A stretch of DNA of 64,000 nucleotides from CBDCWQ01 sp965223435 (GCA_965223435.1 CBDCWQ010000019.1:62001-126000), one strand, 5' to 3'; shown: positions 1 through 11,500, numbered from the stretch's first letter. A program made the numbers and translations. The notes: a model not told the origin generated them from the sequence alone.

Positions 1-494
1 CAAGAACGGAGAATAGAGCCATCGGGGTCCAGTGGTGCAGGCAGTAGATTCCAGCCTGGTAGAGCCGGAATCGAAGACGCGTATCCACTTGCTTTGACAG
101 ATCCTGAGGTAGCCGCCAAAACCACCAACGCCACGGGCAAAACGTAACGAGCCACAGCCTCCGCCCGCACCCATGTTTTACACCACGAGGAAAAGCACGT
201 GCGCATACCCGGCCCCCTGAAAACCACCAAACCACACTCCTTTTCCAGGGTGCTGTCAACGGTTTCATCGCACCAAAAGCTGCGTTGAGCCCCAAATAGA
301 CTCGGGGATGGCTGCCCTCCTTCCCCATCTTGCACAATCGGGAAACCCCTTCCAACGACTCGCACAGAGAGGGCAATACTCATTGACTGACGGCAGGTTT
401 GCGGTTGGGGTACTGAGGCTTCGGGCGGGCCTAGGATATAGCGGGCTGATCTTTTGTACTATTCCAAGGCAGCGACCGGGCGGCAGAGGAGAAC
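1..494. other. Non-coding left edge, upstream of G1
   Basis: No convincing gene is visible on either strand in this stretch. The open frames are short, lack ribosome binding sites and resemble no family. The stretch ends in a purine-rich ribosome binding site (GAGGAG near 486-491) for the giant gene that follows. I could not pick out a clear -35/-10 pair; the promoter of the giant gene presumably lies here. Confidence 0.5.
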
Positions 495-3400
495 ATGGTC
501 ATGCTGCGCAGTATGCTTTGGGCGATAGCCCTCGTTGTTGGAACCACAGTTCCTGAGGCGAGCGGCACACCAGAACAGACACAAGGTTTCTCCGGTTCGC
601 TTGCCGCCGGCTGGAACCTGGTGGCGATCCCATACGATCGGGCTGAGCTCCCGCGCTCGTGGACGGCGCTCAAGATTTGGCCCGTTTCGCACCACGACGA
701 ACCCATGGCGGCGTTGGATCTCACGCATCACGGCTCTCGGCACCTCGAGCTTCGCCACGGTGGATATTGGGTGCACACAGAAAACGCACAACCGTTCTGG
801 GTTCGGGCCGCGCCTCAAACACACGCATTGCCTTTGTCGACCTCCTCGTCAAGGTGGCCATTCCTCGGCGCCAAAGGCAACGATGGTCCCGTGGAGCTGG
901 GCGCACTCCGGGTGGTCCGCTGGGACCCAGAAGCTGCAGCTTATGTACAGGCGGATACCAACGGTCGTTTTCAGCTTGGCCAAGGCTACTTTGGATATCG
1001 GCGTTCTGTGCCCTCGAGTCGCGATGGCTCTCGTCCAAGAGCTGTGTCGCAACCGGTGACCGTTCCGGGACAATTTGAGCGCCCGACCACGCTCGCAATC
1101 ACCGATGGCTCCGGCCTTTTGGTACGGACAGCGCTATCCCGCACGCTCGACGGCATGCAGGCGCATGTGGCCTACGTGGTTCGCCCTGAAGGACAAAGTC
1201 AGGGCAATGAAATTTACTACCACCGAAGCGACACCGCTGGAAAGCCGAAGAGCTATTCACAACCACCGCCATGGCCGATGTTGGTTCCGGGCTCAGTACG
1301 AGATCTTGCGCTGGCCGCCCGGGGCAATCGAGTAAGCATTGGGTGGATCGCAAATGGGGTCTCGCAAACGAAGGAGACGCAAGTGGTTGTGGTGGAAAGC
1401 ATCGATGGTGGTCAATCTTTTGGGGCGAAGAAGGTCGTGCGCATGAACGGTGCCTGGAAACGTGGGCTCGATATCGCCTACGACCGATCCTCGAATCACC
1501 ATATGGTTTGGGGAGAAGCAAATAAGGCCTACTACCTTAAGAATCTCGAAGGCATCCCCTCAAACGTGTTTGACAACGAACGCCGCAGGCTTCGTCGAGA
1601 AGAGACCAAGTACCTTCGAAAAGAGGTGCCGAACGGCCACAATCCCTGCGCATGCATCGACTGTTGGTGTGAAGAATCCTATGTACTGGGTGCTGACTCA
1701 ACCGATGCCGCTCATGACTCCGCGCCAAGCGGGTTTCATGTGTACCGGCTCGAACGACACGTATTGCATCCATCACTTCATATTGTGAACGACCAGGTCA
1801 GTATCGTTGCTCGGCAAACGAGACTTTGGGACCCTGAGCCGGTCATCGATCCGGCTTGGTCGGCAAGGACGACTTCTCCCCTTTACGGCGAAGAAAAAAT
1901 CGGTCACGAGGGGCTTCCCATCCGGCGGATCGAGGGTTGGGGAACCGTGTGGAAGAAAGAGTATGAACCAGGGGATGAAGCGCTATGGAAGGCCACAGGT
2001 GGACGATTTCAATATCGCTATTCTGGGAGCTGGCAAGAATCCGACGCAATCGTACTCGCTCGACGCTCAATTTCCGACCAACCCGCCCCTGAACTTGCTG
2101 CGGACAAAACAAAGATGTTTGTTGAACCGAACCCCCAAGACGACACGCTCAGCGCCAGAACGTGGGAAGTCTCTTCGGTGATTGCAGTCGGCGGTAGGGC
2201 TCATGACAACAACCCATCGTATCCCGAGCTGACAAACACCCCCGAGCGTTTGGTGCTGGTGTACGAGGATGGAAGCTCCACCGATCCGAACCAACCCGGT
2301 CAGAACCCCATCCGTATTCAGTCGTCGGCGGATGGGGGGCAGTCGTGGTCACCGGCACAAACGGTGGGCACCGGTTACATGCCCACGGTGGGTGCAACAA
2401 GAACCGGTGAACTTCGAGTGCTGTACTATGAACCAGACCCGTCCCTTGGAGGCACGATTGTTGCGCAATCCCGCGGCGCGGACCAAAACATTTGGGGGAC
2501 CCCGACCCGCATCAACTCAGAAAAGGCCAAACCGATTCACTGGAAAAGTCACGGTGAAGCATCGGATGGCCTGGAAGGCGGGGCCTCCCTAGCGAGTGCA
2601 GATGATTTGTTTTTCGCTGCATGGATTGAGCAAGTGCAGGGCCGCGACCATATCGTAACATCACGGGCTTCGAGACGCTCCGAAGTGGTTGCGTACAATG
2701 TAGAGCTTCCAGCGTATACGACCCAAGGAAGGGCCACCACAGTCAAGCTCAGCGCTCAAAATGAATATCACATGCGCGTGAACCACCACGAAACCCTGTA
2801 CGTGGACACCATGATGCCCCATCCGCCCATCGATTTTACCTCGCTGAGCGCGATGCAAGACACGGGCAGCGGAGGGCCGGTCGAAAGCGAAGAAAACCAA
2901 ACACCGGTCACCACCGACGGTTTGCGTGAACAACACCACCGCCATTCGGTGCCCTTAAAAAACGGCGAAGCGATTTTTTGGGCCAATCCCGCAGGGCTTC
3001 AGATCTCAGGCTCCGCCGGGCTCGTCCAGCTTGCGGCAACGCCACTGGGCAAAGGCGTTTCGCTCTTGCAAGGGGCGTCAGGAGCCCCGAAGCTCCAGTT
3101 TGACGCTTCGGCGGACGGCAACTACGAAAAAGCGAAGAGACTGCGAGACGAACTTTGGCGTCAGGGCCCCCTCTCTTCGGACGGTCAGCCAACCGGGCAT
3201 CAGGTAGAGTACCAAGCCGTGGAGGGTGTTGCCCGTGTCGAAGCCCCATCCTGGCCCCCCCTTGAAGACGAGGGCCAAAGCCAAGATTCCGTGTTTTTGG
3301 CGAAGCACGAGCGGGTATGGGCGTACACCCAAGGTATTGCCCTGGCGCAGTACGCACGAATCAACAGCGAAGACAGCGATGGTCGAGCGCAAGCGTTGGC

Positions 3401-6400
3401 CCGGACCTTGTGCATAAAGGCGGTGCGCTCATTCGCAACAAACGGACAGACCCCGATCATTCTTGGGTGGCCATTTTCTTGGAACACGATGGAAGATACA
3501 TGGAAGGACGCGCGTCTGGTCACGGGTGCCACGGCGTGGGTCGTGCATGGCCTTGGACTGTTTTTGGTATCCCAAGCGTTTCAAAAACTCGCACTCCAAG
3601 AACAGACCGCCCTCAGAGCCTGCTATCAGGAGGCGCTTTTCGGGCTCGAGCTCCACCGGCGGCCGGTGGTCACCGAAGATGGTCGGCGTCTCACGCTGAT
3701 GAGCGCTGGTTGGACAACGCAAGGCCTTGTCCACGCCCGGGTCCCATGGAAACTCACAGATGCAGCCGGAGTCCCCTTGGCGGCAGAAGGCGAAGTTTGG
3801 GACTACTACGATGTCCTAGACGCCATCGGATACGAGCATTTTGACCAAGAAGCTGCGATCCTGATTACACGAAAGCCTGCGAGCTCTGCATCCGGACCGA
3901 CGCATTTATCCGAAATGGCCCCAAAAAAGCTTGCCGAACATGAATTTCACCTTCTTAAGCAGCAAGTGCAAGCCGACAACATCGTGACCGAGCACAACCT
4001 CGATGTTCTCAGCGTCCTGAACCACGCCCTCAAACACGCGTCGTCTTTGGGGCTAAACGATGCGGCTGGGCTTCGCACCTGGCGCGACGACCTGCAGCGC
4101 GGGATTTTTGAGATACTCTTCGACCGAGACGAGACGCGCTGGAGGCGTGAGCTCGAAAACGCTCTCGACCGAAACCAAGCAAACCCTGCCAAACAAGCCC
4201 ACATCCGCGCCGCTCTGGCGGCGGGCGACTGGGGTCGCGTCGTGACCGGTGGGACGCTCCAACCGCGGATGGGAGAGCAAACAGAGGTCTTTGAGTTCAT
4301 TCCCAACCGAGACAACACTGCCATCGACAACTGTAGCTGGTTATCCCTCTCCGTAGACCCGGTGGCCTTAAACCGTTCCGAAGACATCGACGCCCTCGCG
4401 CGATGTCTGGAGTTTACCACGCTGGCTTTTGGCAAGGATATCGCTTTTCGAGGCAAGACTTACTACGGCGCACACTACTTTTTTGATGGGTTCGAAGACC
4501 CGTACATCCAGGCGACAGACCGCCAAGAACAATCTTACCACCTGGAGGCGACCACGGGCCTCGTCATGGGCCTTCTCACCTTTGCTCGACACTACCCCAC
4601 GCATCCAAAGTCTGGTTACTTTCGTCAGGAGGCGTTCACTTTATGGGACGGCATCCAGGCCTTTGTCATCGATCACGATTTTCCGTACTCGAGCCAACGC
4701 ATCGTCAATCTCTCCACCCTATTGATTTCCAGTACCGCCCTTATTTGGTTCATCGACACCTACGACCAGATCAGCGGAGGCGAAGTCGACGATTCGGGGA
4801 TCGACGCGTTTCTTGCAAGCCTTGAAATTGGACAAGAGAACGTAGACGTCTCCGCCGATGCTGCCGCAGGCGCGCTGTTTGAACTCAACCAACTGATGCT
4901 TTCGCAAAAAGTTCCGAACAGCGTGGAAGGCGCACTCCACGGGTTGAGTCTTAGACTGATTCTCGCGAGGGGAAAACTGCTGTCAAAATTTGGCGATCGC
5001 CTCGCCCATTCGATGGACGATCTTTTACAACTTTCCCCGGAGTGGCTGATCGCATCCACCGTCGGCATCCATTCAGCAGCATACCTCGGAGCCGGGGGAC
5101 AGATTGATGTCGGTCTAGAGACGATCTTGGTCGGTCCGAATTCCCCTTCAACCGAATTTTGGGAGCCCAAGGGCGTGGTCTTGTCGGAGGCCGTCGTAGC
5201 TCAACCGATGGGCAGTCATTTTCGTTCGGAGAACGAAATTCGAGGCAATGTGCCCATCTACCCCACGGGTCCCGTGCTCCAAGACCCGCGGGCGAACCCA
5301 CCGCTCAGTTTTAACAAGGACCGCATCTATTTTATCGACATGGATTGGTTGGGGCACGAAACGTCCGTGGGCAAGCTCGGCGTGCTCCGTCCGGGCCAGC
5401 ATATATTTTGGCCGGTGTTTGCCCTCAAGACCGACCGTCCCAAAGCGGCTATCCTGGAAGCCTTCATCCGAGACCACAAGCTTTTCAAAGAGCTTGCTCC
5501 CCATGCGGAGCATCTCCCAGACCCACTGCGGGGCGCCTGGCTTTATCTCCTCGAACTGGCCATTCGCAGTGACTTTGGGCGAACAGATGCCGAACGCTAT
5601 GGCATCCGGTCGTTCAACACAGGCGATGTTCCGTATCAATCGAGGACGACGAATCCGCCCGAAGCCGAGGGTCTTTCTGTGGGACCGAGCGCCCCGCCAA
5701 CCGGTCGCATGTTGACCCCAGAAGAGGCGAAGGTTGAACGTGCCTACCTCGCCTATCGCAAACTCATCAAGCGCGGCACCCCGGCGGCTGGCGTTCGAGC
5801 ACAAGTCGTCCACAACTCTTCCGGAATAGCGCTTTCGTCGATTCCAGACATGCCGATGGCCATTGAGGCCCAGGGGCTCTGGCGTTCTGAAGGCTTGCCC
5901 CAATGGTCCAAACGCACCCTCGAGACAAGCTCCAAGCACGGAAAAGTGGAGCACGCGTACCAAGAGACACTCGAATACTGGACGCTGGGCTCCGACTATT
6001 CGACAGGAATCGCATCTTCTCTTCGGTGGATTGTGCTTTACGAGGACGGTGCACAAATCGAAATCCTTTGGGAGGAACCGCGCCCCTTCGGTCCGGGTTT
6101 TGACATCGAGTGGTCCGAAAGCGAGGCCTTGTGGGCGCCCAGTGTCGGCGCTGGCTTTAGTGATGAAGAGCTCCTGCAGAATCTCCACCAGCTCCCGTGG
6201 GAACTCAGGCGTTCCTATGGAACTTCGAGAACCATCGACGAGAAACGACGGGTAGACGAAGCCGGCGAACGCGTATCCTATCCGGCGTACCAAAAAATCA
6301 GAGAAAACGCAGGGTTGCCGGCGCAGGGTTCTATTCCAGTGACGATTGTTCGAAATGACACGGACCTTGATCTTCAGTCGGTTCCGGACATGCCCATTGG

Positions 6401-7562
6401 CCTGGGGCAGCAGGCATGGGCCATAAGCTTACCGAGTTGGTCCAAGGTGCACCTTGAACACCTCACCGAGAAACATGGACCAGCGACAGCGCACCACAAG
6501 CTTAAACGCTTCTGGCATGATCCATTGACACCTGAGTGGGTTGGCTCGCTCCTGTGGGTGTTGACGTTCTCTTGGAAGGTTGAATATCAGGACGGCACAA
6601 CGATTGAACTCGAATGGGATGACCCCGCAACCGGGCTGCAAGCAGGACGTTATGCAGAGCGCTGGTGGACCGCGCCCTCGCCGGACGGGTTCGAAGGACA
6701 GGAGCCCCAAAAAGCCATCCATGTTCCTTTTACCCGAAGTTTGCGTGGCAAGCATGGGCACATCCTCGTCACCGCCGTTGTGAAGGGCACAAAGCTCAGG
6801 CTGGTGCTTGATACCGGTGCAGCGCATTCGGCGTTGTCAGACAAGGCCCTGGCCCGAATAGACCCGGAAGCAGTCGAATCCTTGGACCAGTTCAGCATCA
6901 ATGTCAGCACTCAGCGCGCCGGCCCTAGGGTGCACAAGAACGTAAGAATTCGTCAGCTTCGGTTGGGGATGGGCTTTTTCGGACGCGGAGGCCATGACTT
7001 CGACGTCGAAATGGCGGTCAACAAATCAATTTCCTCTGACGGCGACCCTATCGATGGCTTGCTTGGTGCCGACCTTCTTCACCGATACGTGGTTGAGATT
7101 GATCTTGTTAAGAACCAACTTCGCCTCTGGCCTCCCAGTGCGATAAAAGAAAATGCTTTGGACGTACGGGGTTTCGAACGCGAGCCCTTTGAGCTGCTCC
7201 ACGGCCTGATCAATGTCTCGGCCGATCTTGAAGGGGTGCCCGTCGGTATCCAGGGAAGCATCGATACCGGAGCGCCGTTCTCCTCCGTAAACACGATAAC
7301 GGGCGGCCTTGGCCAACCAGAGGAAATCGAGATGGTGAAGGACTGGGCTGGCGTATCACGCCCCCTTCACCGATACGCGAGCCTAAGGATTGGAAATATT
7401 CGCCTTCCCGAATTCAAGGCCGTGGTTCAGAATTTGGAGCCTGTTGAACGACAAAAACACGAGAACCCCCACCGCATGCTCATCGGTCTTAACGCGTTCA
7501 GAGATGCTATCCTCATTCTCGACTACCCTCATCGTGAGCTCTATTTTCGCCGGGTGAAGTAG
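495..7562 (+). CDS. G1: giant exported platform protein with C-terminal two-lobed aspartic protease
   Basis: This 2355-aa protein has a signal peptide (residues 1-27) and is the shortest of the four giant paralogues here. Segments in order: GWNLV (~37); Asp-box propeller-like region with SxDGGxSF/W motifs; Cys cluster at C385, C387, C390, C392; all-helical domain (~930-1430) with TEHNLDVLSVLNHAL and DNCSWLSLSV; exit module (~1484-1702). The C-terminus has two ~110-aa related modules (~1752-1860 and ~1929-2040), each with a 'PDMP' and a 'YxDGxxIExxW' motif. A retropepsin-like region with two DTGA motifs (Asp2106 and Asp2257) follows; each lobe ends in a hydrophobic-Gly strand such as GLLGADLL or LIGLNAF. 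Two in-frame ATGs lie at 495 and 501; the second is better spaced (9 nt) from GAGGAG. Export and the protease call are family inferences; the overall role is unknown. Confidence 0.85.
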   Translation: MVMLRSMLWAIALVVGTTVPEASGTPEQTQGFSGSLAAGWNLVAIPYDRAELPRSWTALKIWPVSHHDEPMAALDLTHHGSRHLELRHGGYWVHTENAQPFWVRAAPQTHALPLSTSSSRWPFLGAKGNDGPVELGALRVVRWDPEAAAYVQADTNGRFQLGQGYFGYRRSVPSSRDGSRPRAVSQPVTVPGQFERPTTLAITDGSGLLVRTALSRTLDGMQAHVAYVVRPEGQSQGNEIYYHRSDTAGKPKSYSQPPPWPMLVPGSVRDLALAARGNRVSIGWIANGVSQTKETQVVVVESIDGGQSFGAKKVVRMNGAWKRGLDIAYDRSSNHHMVWGEANKAYYLKNLEGIPSNVFDNERRRLRREETKYLRKEVPNGHNPCACIDCWCEESYVLGADSTDAAHDSAPSGFHVYRLERHVLHPSLHIVNDQVSIVARQTRLWDPEPVIDPAWSARTTSPLYGEEKIGHEGLPIRRIEGWGTVWKKEYEPGDEALWKATGGRFQYRYSGSWQESDAIVLARRSISDQPAPELAADKTKMFVEPNPQDDTLSARTWEVSSVIAVGGRAHDNNPSYPELTNTPERLVLVYEDGSSTDPNQPGQNPIRIQSSADGGQSWSPAQTVGTGYMPTVGATRTGELRVLYYEPDPSLGGTIVAQSRGADQNIWGTPTRINSEKAKPIHWKSHGEASDGLEGGASLASADDLFFAAWIEQVQGRDHIVTSRASRRSEVVAYNVELPAYTTQGRATTVKLSAQNEYHMRVNHHETLYVDTMMPHPPIDFTSLSAMQDTGSGGPVESEENQTPVTTDGLREQHHRHSVPLKNGEAIFWANPAGLQISGSAGLVQLAATPLGKGVSLLQGASGAPKLQFDASADGNYEKAKRLRDELWRQGPLSSDGQPTGHQVEYQAVEGVARVEAPSWPPLEDEGQSQDSVFLAKHERVWAYTQGIALAQYARINSEDSDGRAQALARTLCIKAVRSFATNGQTPIILGWPFSWNTMEDTWKDARLVTGATAWVVHGLGLFLVSQAFQKLALQEQTALRACYQEALFGLELHRRPVVTEDGRRLTLMSAGWTTQGLVHARVPWKLTDAAGVPLAAEGEVWDYYDVLDAIGYEHFDQEAAILITRKPASSASGPTHLSEMAPKKLAEHEFHLLKQQVQADNIVTEHNLDVLSVLNHALKHASSLGLNDAAGLRTWRDDLQRGIFEILFDRDETRWRRELENALDRNQANPAKQAHIRAALAAGDWGRVVTGGTLQPRMGEQTEVFEFIPNRDNTAIDNCSWLSLSVDPVALNRSEDIDALARCLEFTTLAFGKDIAFRGKTYYGAHYFFDGFEDPYIQATDRQEQSYHLEATTGLVMGLLTFARHYPTHPKSGYFRQEAFTLWDGIQAFVIDHDFPYSSQRIVNLSTLLISSTALIWFIDTYDQISGGEVDDSGIDAFLASLEIGQENVDVSADAAAGALFELNQLMLSQKVPNSVEGALHGLSLRLILARGKLLSKFGDRLAHSMDDLLQLSPEWLIASTVGIHSAAYLGAGGQIDVGLETILVGPNSPSTEFWEPKGVVLSEAVVAQPMGSHFRSENEIRGNVPIYPTGPVLQDPRANPPLSFNKDRIYFIDMDWLGHETSVGKLGVLRPGQHIFWPVFALKTDRPKAAILEAFIRDHKLFKELAPHAEHLPDPLRGAWLYLLELAIRSDFGRTDAERYGIRSFNTGDVPYQSRTTNPPEAEGLSVGPSAPPTGRMLTPEEAKVERAYLAYRKLIKRGTPAAGVRAQVVHNSSGIALSSIPDMPMAIEAQGLWRSEGLPQWSKRTLETSSKHGKVEHAYQETLEYWTLGSDYSTGIASSLRWIVLYEDGAQIEILWEEPRPFGPGFDIEWSESEALWAPSVGAGFSDEELLQNLHQLPWELRRSYGTSRTIDEKRRVDEAGERVSYPAYQKIRENAGLPAQGSIPVTIVRNDTDLDLQSVPDMPIGLGQQAWAISLPSWSKVHLEHLTEKHGPATAHHKLKRFWHDPLTPEWVGSLLWVLTFSWKVEYQDGTTIELEWDDPATGLQAGRYAERWWTAPSPDGFEGQEPQKAIHVPFTRSLRGKHGHILVTAVVKGTKLRLVLDTGAAHSALSDKALARIDPEAVESLDQFSINVSTQRAGPRVHKNVRIRQLRLGMGFFGRGGHDFDVEMAVNKSISSDGDPIDGLLGADLLHRYVVEIDLVKNQLRLWPPSAIKENALDVRGFEREPFELLHGLINVSADLEGVPVGIQGSIDTGAPFSSVNTITGGLGQPEEIEMVKDWAGVSRPLHRYASLRIGNIRLPEFKAVVQNLEPVERQKHENPHRMLIGLNAFRDAILILDYPHRELYFRRVK
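6711..7562 (+). other. Tandem retropepsin-like aspartic protease lobes within G1
   Basis: This marks the protease part of G1, residues ~2072-2355. Lobe 1 has LVLDTGAAHS at ~2103 and, after about 75 residues, GLLGADLLHRYVVEID. Lobe 2 has GSIDTGAPFSSV at ~2255 and then LIGLNAFRDAILILD. DTGA followed by a hydrophobic-Gly strand is the signature of gag/RVP-type aspartic proteases, which normally work as homodimers. Both half-sites in one chain would form a pepsin-like pseudo-dimer. Both aspartates are present, so activity is plausible but untested. Confidence 0.75.
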
Positions 7563-7578
7563 CCAAAAGAACCACCGC

Positions 7579-8261
7579 TCAGTTCGAGTCCGTACAGCGG
7601 GCCGATGCTCCCACCGGCTGCTGACTCGCAACGCAGCGTCCGTCCATGCACGCAGCCTTCTCGCACGGCGCCATCGGATCCGCAAACTGCGAGCAGTCGT
7701 AGTCTGAAGCGCATGCGAGCTTCCTCGGGAGCGTGAATCGGACGGGCCGGTCAGTACGAATGGGGTCGAGCGGTCCGCAGTTGGTATGATTGTGCCCCTC
7801 GATCTCGGAAGGCGTCGCTTTGATGGTGAGGATATCGAGCTCAGCGGACGGGAACTTCGGCGACCAAAAGCCCAGCCTCATTCGGCTCAGCGATCACGGA
7901 AACGCCGTCTTGTTCGGTCACCAAACCACCCACTTCATGGATGGTGATGCGTTCCGGCCCCTCCCCTGCATCACAGACTGCCTCTTCAGGCGAAGTACGA
8001 GAAACGACAAATCGAAGCGGGTTCGGTAAATCCGACTCGTTCGTGTTCGTCACCACGTAGGTGAGGTGAGAAGTCAACGAACGTCTATCGAATCGAGCCC
8101 CGGCAAGCTGAAAATCGATTCCAAACTGGATTGCTTCCAGCCACGGTCCATCCTCAATGGGATCCATACGGGCGGAGTAGACTTTGGGCCGAAAACTCTG
8201 CAATGATTCCTGCATACACAGCAGACATGTCGGTGTGTATGCGTAGATGTAGATGTCACAC
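7579..8261 (-). pseudogene. Frameshifted Cys-rich secreted protein gene
   Basis: Two overlapping minus-strand frames read as one protein. The upstream frame (from ~8260) contains SRTSPEEAVCDAGEGPERIT and ends at a stop near 7841. The downstream frame takes over around 7850-7860 and continues as AELDILTIKATPSEIEG to a Cys-rich tail (CASDYDCSQFADPMAPCEKA, then CMDGRC). That tail matches the CxxDxDC...C..GxC style of myxobacterial secreted Cys-rich proteins. One indel would rejoin the frames. A second frame break near 8256-8261 seems likely, since no signal peptide or start is found upstream. It is a pseudogene or a sequencing/assembly error. It converges on G1, only 16 bp from its stop. Confidence 0.65.
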
Positions 8262-8518
8262 CGGCGCAGGGACCGTGGCCTCTTGTGCCGTCGACCGAAG
8301 TAGGGGTTCCGCGGAGTTTTGGGAGGTCCGGGACACAGAAAGCACAGTGAGGGTGCGACCTCACGGGTTAACGCGCCCGAGGACCCACGCGGCGGGCTGA
8401 ATCAACCGCGGAGGGCCGAGGAAATGTCAAATCTGATTGCTCTGATAAACCACTAGTGATAGCGCCAAACATGCTCGCTCGGTCGCGATAGACGTGACTG
8501 TCGTGAGCCCGTATTCGT
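8262..8518. other. Intergenic region between decayed gene and G2
   Basis: This probably holds the unrecognisable 5' end of the decayed minus-strand gene and the promoter of G2. No strong -35/-10 pair or Shine-Dalgarno sequence stands out before the ATG at 8519. No other gene is visible. Confidence 0.4.
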
Positions 8519-11500
8519 ATGAGATCTTATAAGGCAATCACGCAGATACCCAGGGAGACATCGAAGAGCGGGGCCTCGCACATTCGCAACGCGTCACCCA
8601 AGAGAATCTCAACATGGCTTCCCGTGTTTGGACTCTTTGCTCTTGTCGGGGGTGCCGCTCAGGGTGAAACGAACTCGGCAGCGGGCGAGCCCGGTTTTCC
8701 GGTGCCCATGCTCGCATCGTTGGCCAAGGGCTGGAACCTCGTTCTCCTGCCTACCGCACCGAACCTTGGCGCCCACACCATGGGGAACGGCCCTGCTGCC
8801 CAGCGACTCCACGTGTTTCCCGCGGTCGCTTCCGAGCACCTGGGTCCGGCCGAGGCGGTGGGCCCGGGCGACAGCAAGCATGGCTACTGGGTCTTCTTGC
8901 CCGCGTCTTTTGCGTCGCTTCAGGCGTTGGACGCGGACTTGGGGCGTATGTTGCCGGCTTTGCCTCCACAAGAAGGCGGGCAAGAAGACCCACCATCGGA
9001 ATCGAACGCACTCGGTTCGACGGCCCTCAACGCAGCGTCATCCACGACCGCTCACGGGGCGTGGCGACTCGTTCACGTATCGGAGCCCATCCGACCCACG
9101 GATGCAAACATCAAACACGCTGTATATTGGGACGCTCCATCTCAATCGTACGCAACGGCGTCGCAAAACGAGTCCCTTCAGCCAAACCAAGGCTACTGGA
9201 TTCGTGCCCCCACCGGCGGAGCCCAAAGCCAACCTCACGGTTCGGAAGCAAACAGCACCGGTGCAGAGCATGTGGGCTCGCGGACACATCCCATGCCCCC
9301 CAAAGGGTTGTCTGCAGCATTTTCGAAACAGACCCTCCGGCTTTGGTGGGAGCCGTCACCGTTTGGTATCGCCCCTCACGCTGCTCCTCTAGGCGTGACG
9401 TCGTACTTTCGACTCTACCGGGACGGCGTTCGAATCGTGCAGACCGAAGCGAATCACTTTCGTGACGACGGACTGGAGGTCGACCGAGATTACGTCTACG
9501 CCCTCACCGCGGTTTTCAAAAACGAAGCCGGTGACGAACTCGAGTCTGTGACCACCGACCCGCTCCATATCCGGGTCCCGGCACAAGGCGTCGCCACCGC
9601 GGCCGGTGTCTTTGAAACCCCGAGTACGGTGCGCAAGAGCGCCCGCTTCCAGGCGCTTCCGAACGCGGCTCTCGCTGAACACGACGGTCGAATCTTCGCA
9701 CACATGGCGTTTGTTGACCGGGCACATCGAGCCGAAGGGGACCGGGTTCAGTACCTCCAAAGCGATCGAGCTGGAAGGCCTGGAAGTTTCACCGTGCCCA
9801 AGACCATTTCATCTTCGTCTGGGAATGAGCGCGTCATCGATCTCGCCATCGCCGCGCAAGCGGACCATGTTGCGATCGTTTGGATAGCGTATCAACACGC
9901 ACCGCGCGGCGAGTCCTCAAGTCAACTCTTTGTCTCCCAAAGTGACGACGGCGGCTCAAGCTTCTCGCCACCGCACCTTCTTCGCAGGGAGGGTTCGACA
10001 AAACGAAGTCTCTCGCTTTCCTTTGATGCCCTCGGAGGACAACACTTGGTATGGGCTGAAGGCCGAAAGGCTTACTACCTTCGGGACTTTTCCGGGGAGC
10101 CCTCAGCCGTATTTGACGTTCGGGTGCGCGAGACGACAAAAGAACGTGTTCAATACCTCGCTTACTATCCCCCTAGAGTGGGAAAGGCCTGCGACTGCGA
10201 AGACTGCTGGTGTGAAGAAAGCTACATCTTGGGCGAAAAACAGAGTCCTGACGGGAGCGCCTCACCCCTGGCCCCCTATCGCGACCGCATCGAGGAATTC
10301 GAAGTCAGCGACCCCACGCTTCATGTCGACACAAAAACGGTGACGATCATCGCCCGGCAAACTCGGCGCTGGGACAACAAGCCTGTCATCGCCCCAAAGT
10401 GGGCCGCCATGCTTGAACATCCCATCTATGACACCAAAGTCTCCCACGGGAATCAGCCCACAAGATTCGTTGTGGGGTGGCGCAAGACGTGGAAACGGGC
10501 CTTCGAGCCCGGTGACGAAGCCAAGTGGGAGGCCATTGGAGCCGACTTTCAATTTCACTACGAGGGGACCGTCCACAACCAACATCGGATCTTGGTTGCG
10601 CAACGCCCCGTGACCGAAGGCGCATCGCCTCAGCGAATAGAACCGCAGGCCGCGGACGATGATCCAAGGAATGCGGTTGAATGGCAGCAAAGCGCATCGC
10701 CCAACGCGGTCAAGCAAGAGTGGCGTTTATCGGTGGTGGATGAAATCTTTGAAGAGACCGCTTTTCAGGCCCCCTCCCACCCCGTCGTTTACACCGCAAA
10801 AAGTGGCCACATGATTGCAGCCTACGAAAAGGGCCCGTCATCCAGTCCCAACCTGCCGGGAAACAACCCAATCTACACCGCATCCTCCATCGACGGAGGA
10901 AAGACGTGGCGTCCCTCTGTGGTGTCGGGTGCGCGAGGCTACATGCCTCAGTTGGTGTCCGATGACCAAGACACCTGGGCTCTCTTCTTTTACGCTCCCG
11001 TGGACGAGGGGCCTGCCGAAATTCGGGTGACCCAAAAAGGCCATGAGGCGGCCTGGTCGACACCCTTGACCATCGCCGATCATCGGCCGCGACCTCTTCA
11101 CCGGGACAGCCATGATGCTGAGGCGGACTCTTTGGGCGGAGAACCCACCCTTGTTGCCCATGAGGGGCTCTTTTTTGCCGCATGGGTCGAAGAGGGGCGT
11201 GACCACGAGCCAGGCAGTCGACTGGTCAGCGCCCGCGCATCAAACCGACTCGAACGCGATCATTTTGAAATCGACCTCCCGGATGAAGTCACCGAGGGGA
11301 AAAACATTGCAGTCACCGTGACCGCCGAGAACCGCTACTTCATGCGGGTCGACGACGACACATCCGTCAGGTTTACCGGGTCAATGGGCTCCCCTCAGGG
11401 CGCAAAGACCTTGGCCAGCCCCGCCCAACACTCGGGTGCCGAAGGCCACACTTCGTCGCTTTTAGGGGGCGCAGCCGTTTCGACCACCCCTCAGTCCCAG

